Part shown: in pieces, positions 57,356 through 64,000 of the stretch
How positions within the stretch are numbered: position 1 is the stretch's first letter
Layout: every line of letters begins with the position of its first letter
Source of the DNA: Actinomucor elegans
Lineage: Eukaryota; Mucoromycota; Mucoromycetes; Mucorales; Mucoraceae
Assembly (NCBI GenBank): GCA_026027325.1
Contig: JAMSLZ010000009.1
Coordinates: forward strand, 434,001 to 498,000
Direction: 5' to 3'
DNA: 64,000 bases
The notes under the pieces: generated by a model
The model's database searches: none
Seen by the model: the letters and a program-made list of their open reading frames with translations, nothing else
What the model was told of the DNA's origin: nothing
Position numbers and translations under genes: made by a program

Positions 57356-58741
57356 ATGTCTGATCGATTCAACTTTACGCAATCGTTGACTTGTGTTGCT
57401 TGTGGAGATACCTTGATTGGTCCTATTACACTTTCTTGTGGATATACAGTCTGTTCACATTGTTTTCCTATCACTAGCCCAACTTCAGTAAAAAAATCTG
57501 TATTTCGCTGTCCAGTACCTCATTGTGATGCAGCTACTCATATTTTTGGCCCAGAACTACTATCAGATGTCACAATCACTGAACTTACCAGTATCTTTCG
57601 TGACTTTCTACCGAAATACTCTCAATTGCCTTTTAATGACTTGATCAATAATATCAGGTCTATGGAGTTTCCAATTAGCTCCATCATTCCATTACTCAAG
57701 TGCCACATCTGTACAGCTCCAGTTTCCGATGCTATCACCATACCCTGTGGACATACGTTCTGTAGACTCTGTGTTCTGCGATCCAAAACCTGTACTGACC
57801 AATGCAACATCTGTTGCCGTCCTCTCCCCAAGTTTAGCAGCCTGTTAGCACAAGCACACAGCCAGCTTATCACTGGCATTGTTAAAGAGTTCCAACTCTC
57901 AGGCCTTTTACCATACAACATCCAAGAAATTTCTTTGCTTGATTCAGTTCACCTTCAACAATGTAATATACCATTGTTCATATCTGGCACTATTATTTTA
58001 CCTGGCCAAAAATTTCGATTGCCCATTTTTACGCCAAACCATTTACGCATGTTCCACAATGCATTGATACCCTGCAGTCGATACAAAGGGCTTTGTTTAG
58101 CAGCAGTGCATCGTAGTCGTCCCCATATCGCTCAATTTGGGACTATCCTCCAGATCATTGGTTTAGAGCATCGCAACAATGCCCTTTTGATCGAAGTCAT
58201 TGGTTTAGAGCGTTTCAAGTTAGACACCCACTACGAACAAGGAGAAACGATGCTTATTGGTAACCTTACAATTTTATATGAAGATTTCATTCGTCAACTC
58301 TGTATCGATGTTCCCAACTCATCTTCAGCCAACGATCATCAAGGTGTGCGAAAACAACAAGAACAAGTCTCGGCTTACGCAGTCAGTTTAGCCGATACGC
58401 TCATACAGTTCATTCAACATCTTGGATCTCCCTCTTACATACCTGTCTCCACACTTCATACACAAACAGCCGGCCTTTTAGGCCCTCTTTGGTACGAGAG
58501 CATCAAATCGATTCATGGACTTGTGCCATCCAAGTATGATCCTGCAGCTGTTTGCTGGTGGGTTGCCATGGTGTTGCCTGTTCCTCCATCGGATTTGTAC
58601 ACTTTGCTGAGAACAGTGCCTGTCATTGACCGATTGGAGCTTGTTGTTTCTTGGATACAGGCACTTCAATCACAATGGGTACAATGCCGTAGCACAGCCA
58701 TTTATGCTTTCAATCAAATCACTCAACAAGAACAACTTTAA
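57356..58741 (+). CDS. LONRF-like E3 ubiquitin ligase: two RING fingers plus LON substrate-binding domain
   Basis: 461 residues, intronless. RING 1 at about residues 12-55 (LTCVACGDTLIGPITLSCGY, then VCSHCF and FRCPVPHCD). RING 2 at about 118-165 (LKCHICTAPVSDAITIPCGH, then TFCRLCVLR and CNICCRPLP), the better conserved, with C3HC4 spacing. From about 205 to 420 is the N-terminal domain of LON proteases used as a substrate reader: NIPLFISGTIILPGQKFRLP, FGTILQIIGLEHRNNALLIE, and a helical end with CWWVAMVLPVPPSDLYTLL. There is no protease or AAA domain, so it is not Lon itself. Animal LONRF1-3 also carry TPR repeats, which are missing here; the fungal form is shorter. The partner E2 and the substrates are unknown. 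Confidence 0.9.
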   Translation: MSDRFNFTQSLTCVACGDTLIGPITLSCGYTVCSHCFPITSPTSVKKSVFRCPVPHCDAATHIFGPELLSDVTITELTSIFRDFLPKYSQLPFNDLINNIRSMEFPISSIIPLLKCHICTAPVSDAITIPCGHTFCRLCVLRSKTCTDQCNICCRPLPKFSSLLAQAHSQLITGIVKEFQLSGLLPYNIQEISLLDSVHLQQCNIPLFISGTIILPGQKFRLPIFTPNHLRMFHNALIPCSRYKGLCLAAVHRSRPHIAQFGTILQIIGLEHRNNALLIEVIGLERFKLDTHYEQGETMLIGNLTILYEDFIRQLCIDVPNSSSANDHQGVRKQQEQVSAYAVSLADTLIQFIQHLGSPSYIPVSTLHTQTAGLLGPLWYESIKSIHGLVPSKYDPAAVCWWVAMVLPVPPSDLYTLLRTVPVIDRLELVVSWIQALQSQWVQCRSTAIYAFNQITQQEQL

Positions 58742-59174
58742 TATATTCTCTTTCATTTGTAATATCACCATTACCATCACCTAATGTTCACCCTACCAAC
58801 AGTAACTAACTATATATATCGAGTATGTTATATATTAAGCGAAACCTACCTATACATCCCATATACCATAAAACAGTTTATTATGATATTTATTAAATAT
58901 GTTTTTTTTAACATATGAAACTGTAGCTTTCAACATCCTCAATCATTTCTAATACAGGTAATCCAAAGTTTCAGTTAGTTATGAAGTGTAGAGGGATGAA
59001 GGTACTAGACATTAATCAACGCAATGGCTCTCAGAATGAAAACGAAGCAAACTTAATTATCAAAACGCATTCTTCATAATAGAAGTAGTAACTTATTTTG
59101 ATTATAGAAGCTGCTATGTAATCAAATGAACATTTTACTGTGATCGATTGAGAGATCTAGACCTGCAAAGTTTA

Positions 59175-59308
59175 TGTAAAGGGTGGTACTTTTTGGGCTG
59201 CAGTTTTGGCTATTTAAACCATAAAATTCGATTGTGAAGAGTTTTCAACTAAATCGAGTTTGAATAATGCTGCTTGCTATATAGACGGAATGTATTACGT
59301 TGACGTTT
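59175..59308 (+). repeat. Left arm of long imperfect inverted repeat
   Basis: Pairs with 59590-59723. The best core reads GGGCTGCAG at 59195-59203, then ATTCGATTGTGAAGAG and GAGTTTGAATAATGCT; about 80-85% of bases match over the central 95 by eye, with gaps further in. No coding frame and no known terminal motif. Confidence 0.7.
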
Positions 59309-59589
59309 GAGGCATAAAATGGTATAGCTCAGTAATTTGGCGTAAAAAGATAGCAAAAAAAAAAAAGGTTTACTAAGAAAATTGATAGAGATAAGCAAAC
59401 ATTTAGTAAGAATGTGCTAAAAGGTTGAATCCTATGGGATTCAAATTTTAAAAAGGTAAATAGACTGGCGACTTTCACTGAAACTTATTATGATTATTAT
59501 TTAGAATGATAGATAAGAACTCAAAATTACTTAATCCTGAAGTATATTTCTTGCATAGGAAAATTGAATCCTTAGGCACTTTTTCTTTT

Positions 59590-59723
59590 TACGTCTACAA
59601 GTATTACATTTCATTAATATCATAGACAGCATTATTCAAACTCGCTTTAGTTGAAATCTCTTCACAATCGAATTTTGCAGTTTAAATAAGCAAAGCTGCA
59701 GCCCGAATAGCGCCACCTTTTAA
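59590..59723 (-). repeat. Right arm of long imperfect inverted repeat
   Basis: Complement of the arm at 59175-59308: AGCATTATTCAAACTCG, then CTCTTCACAATCGAAT, then CTGCAGCCC. The 280-base centre (59309-59589) is AT-rich and shows no frame. Confidence 0.7.
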
Positions 59724-60394
59724 TTAAGTAATAGTATCAGTAGGTGTAGTGGTTTATTCTGGACATGTACTACTAATTTAATGCAGCATTAAACTGGGAT
59801 CGGTTAAAAGATCTATAAATTATTACTGCTGGCATGTGTGAAATCCACACTTTACAGCCAATCACTAAAATGTAATAGGCTCATAGTAATTCAGTGAAAT
59901 AATAATGATCCTCAATAGATGAAATAATCCATTCTAGACACTAGTAGCTTCCATATACGCTATTGAAGAAGAATTTTTGGGGAAAAGTAAAAGGCCATTA
60001 GACGCGACATTAAATCGAGATCAATCGAGAGATCTATAAATCGAAAATGAATATTTAAATGACTGCCAGCTGCCAGTAGCTAAAATGTATACTATTCATT
60101 GCACCTTGTTAAAAAATTAGTTCCAGTAAATTCAGTGGTTTAATCTGAATGATTATAAATCACTAATAAAACACAAAGCTTATCAGAGATTAGCAGAGAT
60201 CGGCCATGTTGAAGAAAGTATAATCCCAGTTTCTAGAGCTTGACAATTATAGAATCCAGAAAACAAATGATGAGACATTGTACACAATTGTGTCTTGTAA
60301 GATAAATACAAATTATGAGTAATTATGTAAACAAACTCTATCAATAAGATAGATGAGAGAAAAATACATAGCAGTTGTCTATAATACACCTTTA

Positions 60395-62082
60395 CTATTT
60401 ATTTTGTATTATGCCGTAGCGAGCATTGTATTCCTTTTGCTTGATTTTTTTGGAATATTTGCTTCTATTTAACACCCGATCTATCCTTTCAATTGACTTG
60501 TCTAAAGCTCTACAAGTTGGCTCACCAGTAACCAACATGGCCAATTTAATCAAATCCAAATAGATCTCCGGCTTAAACCCATCATGATGAGCATAGTAAA
60601 ATTCGCCTTCATGGATCAATGGCGGATTATTATTGTCATTTTTAGAGTCTTTAGGCTTCAAATCTCCAGTATCCATCCACATATCGTATCGCTTTGAATC
60701 AAGACGACGGGTGGGTCTGAAATGGGTAGAATCCTTATTCAAAACATTGAGAATGATATCTACAAAAAGTAAATTTTAACCAGGGATTCACATTAGTGTG
60801 GTTTAAGCTTACTTGGCCTATCTTTGTTGTGTACACTAGCTTTCGTTGCATAAGAAGTGTCTTGAATGTATTGGATAATTCTATCAAGTTCATAATGGTC
60901 TTGTTTGATGTTTTGCCAATGGGCAATGTTTTTACGTACGCGTTCAACCCAAGCTTGCTTTGTAATTGAAATATCATATTGGCTTACGTGAGACATGTCA
61001 AATTCTTCTACGCCATATATAAACTTGGCAGCAACTACTACACAGGCCATCAATATAGTAGCTGGCTGTAGGTGGAAAGAAAATGCAGTAGATACATCAA
61101 AGTGATGTTTTTCTCTGTACAGTTGGAGAATGTAATCAGCATAGTAATATCCTTCCACTAGAAAAAGAAAAAGAAAATGAATAAGAGCCTACCATTTCTT
61201 CTTTTTAACTTTACCTGGTAGAAAAAACTGAGAACAAAAGCGTTCAAGGTATAGAGGTATATTCAAAGAAGGAAACTGCAAGTTACAATTCGCGGTAAAG
61301 CACCTAGAGATTGTATAGCTACGTTCCAAGAGGCGTGTAAAGCTAGGTATCATTGTCATGGACTCTGAGATGCTCAATCGAAGCCTTCCTAGGATATCCG
61401 TCGGTATACGGCTTTGCATGGTTAAATACGGTAATTGACGTGTATCAGACCATCGTAGCAAATCATTGATCAAGATAGGATAGTTCAGATAGATACAAGC
61501 CAAGTAAATAAAGACTAAAGTGTCAGCAAACACTAAAGCAGGCCATTTGTGACGCATATCCCCTTGTACAAAGACATATTTTTGGTTTTCTTCCTCCTCG
61601 TCTTCAGAAGAATCTGAGAATCTAGCTTGGTCGTCTAATGCAAACTCTAGATCTCGCTCGAATGCTTCCACCTTGGTATGCGTTTGAAAAAAAGCCTCTT
61701 CTTCCTTGACTTTGGCTTCAAAAAGATAAGCTTCAGTGATTTGAGCTTTAGAATCGGCCAGGTACAAAATCCATAGCTCACGTACTACATGTTCGAGCTC
61801 TTGGGGAAAGTGGAGATCTTGGATCATACTTCGTGAGAAGACCTGTAAGGATAACTGTACAATACGCAAAAAATCGCTTCGTTGCTGCGCAGGGCTAGCT
61901 TCATAGTGTCCGTCGTGCAGGATTTTGATGCGCTTTCGCTGTTGACCGGAAATGGCAACCATATCATCTTCCTGTTGTTCAGCTTGCACACCGAGCATTT
62001 TATGACCATATTTACATACTAAACCAGAGTCGCTGGTTTGACGGAACTTGGTAGTTTTACAGGTAGGACACACTCGCTTCAT
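60395..62082 (-). CDS. RRN7: RNA polymerase I initiation factor Rrn7 (TAF1B-like)
   Basis: TFIIB-related core-factor subunit that recruits Pol I to the rDNA promoter in the nucleolus. Three exons, about 530 residues. The N-terminal zinc ribbon is CPTCKTTKFRQTSDSGLVC plus KYGH (C-x2-C-x15-C-x2-H), the type found in Rrn7 and TAF1B. An acidic insertion follows (SDSSEDEEEENQ, about residue 160), then a cyclin-like region (ALVFADTLVFIYLACIYLNY; LPYLTMQSRIPTDILGRL), and a second helical part (TAFSFHLQPATILMACVVVA). The end is basic (SKYSKKIKQKEYNARYG). The start at 62082 puts the zinc ribbon at the very N-terminus, as in the family. TFB5 ends only 55 bp upstream on the same strand. Confidence 0.88.
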
Positions 62083-62137
62083 ATTGAACTTTTTTTTTGT
62101 GGGTTTTCTTGATTGCTTTGTTGGTTAATATAGTTGT

Positions 62138-62362
62138 TTAGAATTTTTTGCTATCCTTATCGTCTGTGGATACGGTATAAGAGTTTTCGTCGAGGATTTT
62201 GTCAAGTTCGTATTTCAGATGTTCAACCCAAGTCGATTCGATAAATAAATGAGTTTCGTCCAAGTCTTCAATGACAAAGTTTTCTCTTTTGTTCAAGTTT
62301 AGTACAATTTGTTTTACTGTGCTATCACACTCTAATAAGACTCCTTTCACTGCTTTTACCAT
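62138..62362 (-). CDS. TFB5: TFIIH subunit Tfb5 / GTF2H5 (TTDA)
   Basis: 74 residues, intronless. The smallest TFIIH subunit; it stabilises Tfb2 and supports the XPB ATPase in nucleotide excision repair and transcription. MVKAVKGVLLECDSTVKQIV matches the family start (VLKGVLIECDPAMKQFL in human); FVIEDLDETHLFIESTWVEH and a C-terminal helix (ELDKILDENSYTV) complete the fold. The last ten residues are polar and longer than in human. It is divergent from BFR2 (233 bp) and 55 bp ahead of RRN7. Confidence 0.95.
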   Translation of the reverse strand: MVKAVKGVLLECDSTVKQIVLNLNKRENFVIEDLDETHLFIESTWVEHLKYELDKILDENSYTVSTDDKDSKKF

Positions 62363-62595
62363 GAAGTCTTTTTGATATAATTATTAGAAAGAGGTTTATA
62401 AACTCTTGCAAAAAAACAAAGAAAAAGAGCGAGCGATTCTGCTTCACGCGCGTATCAAAAATGAAATAATAATCGGATTCGGGTAGCGTGACCAAGTACT
62501 AACAGTCCCAGGCGACTGTAAGCCACCCATTTTTTTTAAATGAATACTGCATAGCAACCAGCTATTTTAATAGATACCTTTACTTTTATTTAACT
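62363..62595. promoter_or_regulatory. Divergent promoter of TFB5 and BFR2
   Basis: 233 bp between opposed start codons, with a GC-richer block at 62425-62535. No specific factor site could be assigned. Confidence 0.5.
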
Positions 62596-64000
62596 ATGTC
62601 AAGTAAAGTACCAATCGCCTCATAGTAAATATTGACTAATAACTAATATATTATAGAAAGCGCCTCTCTTGCTGATCTTATTGCAGATCTCGACTCCACC
62701 GCTCCTAAGGGTAAATAAACCTTGCATATTTTTTGACATTTTAACTGATTTTATGACAAATAGATTACGATCCCGAGGATATTCTCGAACCTTTAAATGA
62801 TGACCAGCGCGATAACAGTGATCGTGATAGTGACAATGATGAATCAGGTGCTCGTGACCATTATGTCGCTGTTGGCAAGAGTAAACTTCGTAATGAACAG
62901 CCTTTATTAGACGATCCTCGTTATGCTGGTAAACGAACCAGCCGTAAAGATATCTACTCTGATAACGAGGAAGACGATGATGAACAAACATACCAAGGAT
63001 TATCTGCTAGTGATGAGGAAGATAGTGATAATAGTAACGATGATGCCGAAGATTTGCTTGCCAACGCTAATTCTGACGAAGAAGAACTTTCTGAAGACGA
63101 CGATTCTGACGAAGAAGATCAAGGCCAAGATAATGAATCTGAAGCTGAGAAAAGTGAAGATGATGAGATTAATACTGAGCTCCGTAGAATTCAAGAAGAA
63201 GAAAAGTAAAGTATATAGAATGGATCAATTTCCGATTCACAACAGCTCATTTTTTACTTGCAAATAGACAAATGATCTCTCAGTTGTCCAAGAGCGCGCA
63301 ATCTGATGTAGAAAAGGGAAAGCATGTCAGACAGCAATTGGTAATGCTCGAGTTTAGTAATGCTTAAGGTTTATTAACCTGTTTGTTATAGACATTATGG
63401 GACAACTGTTTAGAGAACCGTATCCGTATGCAAAAAGTCATTGATGATGCCAACAAACTTCCACAAAACGATGCGTGGTACGATTTCTTGGCCAAGTCTG
63501 AAGGCATTGAAAGCGACTTGGAGAACGCTAAAAACGATTTGCGCGAAGTAATTGATGATCTCATGGATATGCGCGTAGATCTATTTACTCAAAATGGATC
63601 CATTGATCTCTCAGAACAAGACTTTAATACAAGAAAGAGACATTTGGATGATGACGATCAGTACATTGATAAACTTTGGCATGACATTACTCAAATCAAT
63701 GACGTGTAAGTTAAAGGAGACTTTAAATATGATAAATAGAACTGACTTTTGTTTCTAGTTTTGTGCCTTTCCGTAACAGTACATTAGAAAAATGGAGTAA
63801 TAAGGTGCAAGTGGCAGCAGGTGCTCGTTTAAACAAAAAGTTCAAAGCATTTGATCAAAACATCATGTCACAGATTGAAAGTGCAATGGCCGATAAAGAT
63901 GGGTTGATCAAGAGAACACAACTGCAACGATCTGACTATAAAGTGCTTGGTAAAGTCAATATCCAATTGGCAGAGGAAGAGGAAGAAGATACAGGAAAGA
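62596..64000 (+). CDS. BFR2: Bfr2/AATF (Traube, Che-1)-like ribosome-biogenesis factor, cut by window end
   Basis: Nucleolar protein of the early small-subunit processome. The first exon is seven bases (ATGTCAA), spliced to give MSKSASLADLIADLDSTAP, then DYDPEDILEPLNDDQRD. A long acidic stretch follows (SDEEDSDNSNDDAEDLL; SDEEELSEDDDSDEED, residues about 70-150). Then the AATF/Che-1 part: QSDVEKGKHVRQQLTLWDN and CLENRIRMQKVIDDANKLPQ, and after the next exon FVPFRNSTLEKWSNKVQ. AATF domain plus the start of the TRAUB domain (IMSQIESAMADKDGLIKRTQ). The C-terminus lies beyond 64000. Exons are joined by 50-70 bp introns. Confidence 0.92.

Larger units (their letters stand above)
59141..60045 (+). 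repeat. Three diverged direct copies of a GATC-x-GAGAGATCTA motif
   Basis: GATCGATTGAGAGATCTAGA (59141-59160), GATCGGTTAAAAGATCTATA (about 59799-59818) and GATCAATCGAGAGATCTATA (about 60018-60037). Flanks also resemble each other (CATTAAA before copies two and three; CACTAGTAGCTTCC-like and GTACTACTAAT-like further out), so the units are probably about 100-200 bp. Confidence 0.5.
58742..60394. other. Spacer carrying a cluster of diverged inverted and direct repeats
   Basis: No gene recognised. Inverted arms of about 95-130 bases and three looser direct copies are listed separately. The last 200 bases are the 3' side of RRN7. Confidence 0.55.

Noticed and set aside
1..64000. CRISPR arrays, operons or prokaryotic islands
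   Set aside because: Spliced eukaryotic genes throughout; no regularly spaced repeats and no prokaryote-like gene runs.

Overview
The window is nuclear DNA of a fungus, most probably an early-diverging (Mucoromycota, Mucorales-like) species. The evidence is an AT-rich background, genes split by many short introns of about 45-80 bp with GT-AG borders, long A/T homopolymers, and a gene content that combines typical fungal genes (two VTC polyphosphate-complex subunits, a GH18 chitinase, Rrn7, Bfr2) with genes that are scarce or absent in yeasts and most Dikarya (Integrator subunit INTS3, an Asteroid-type nuclease, a LONRF-type E3 ligase). An intact-looking DIRS element fits this too. I cannot name the genus.

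Layout. 0.5-3.5 kb: YPI1-like phosphatase-1 inhibitor, a ThrE/Prm10-type transporter, and the ubiquitin-S27a fusion gene, whose ubiquitin half is strongly diverged. 3.7-9.1 kb: multi-exon INTS3 and a FAR-17a/AIG1-like membrane protein. 10.7 kb: tRNA-Gly(GCC). 12-15.1 kb: transportin (Kap104). 16.4-21.9 kb: two tandem SPX-VTC-DUF202 genes. 22.3-25 kb: a Bax-inhibitor-1 family protein and a GH18 chitinase. 27.2-29.5 kb: cytosolic Hsp90. 31.3-36.7 kb: a chorismate-lyase-like protein, an HMG-box regulator, RPL35 and RPL43 head to head, and an ankyrin-repeat protein.

36.7-43.6 kb is gene-poor. It holds a decayed Helitron helicase-like domain, a lone TMEM33/Pom33-like coding fragment, a possible 27-residue membrane microprotein, one secreted NPC2-like lipid-transfer gene, and at its end an intron-containing tRNA-Tyr. 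44.2-47.6 kb: two tandem penta-EF-hand genes. 47.8-52.1 kb: a complete DIRS retroelement (Gag, RT-RNase H-methyltransferase, tyrosine recombinase) with 83-bp inverted terminal repeats and the diagnostic internal complementary region. 54.5-58.7 kb: Asteroid-type nuclease and two-RING LON-domain E3 ligase, both intronless. 58.7-60.4 kb: a cluster of diverged, partly inverted, unclassified repeats. 60.4-64 kb: RRN7 (Pol I), TFB5 (TFIIH) and BFR2/AATF (ribosome biogenesis, cut by the window end).

How they relate. There are no operons. Short divergent promoters are shared by RPS31/INTS3, RPL35/RPL43 and TFB5/BFR2. Translation and ribosome-biogenesis genes dominate (RPS31, RPL35, RPL43, RRN7, BFR2, with TFB5). 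Two local duplications (VTC pair, PEF pair) each hold one copy with intact key motifs and one with eroded ones. The most notable observations are the degenerate ubiquitin moiety, the DIRS element with its 3.9-kb stop-free overlapping frame, the Helitron relic and the 59-60 kb inverted repeat cluster.
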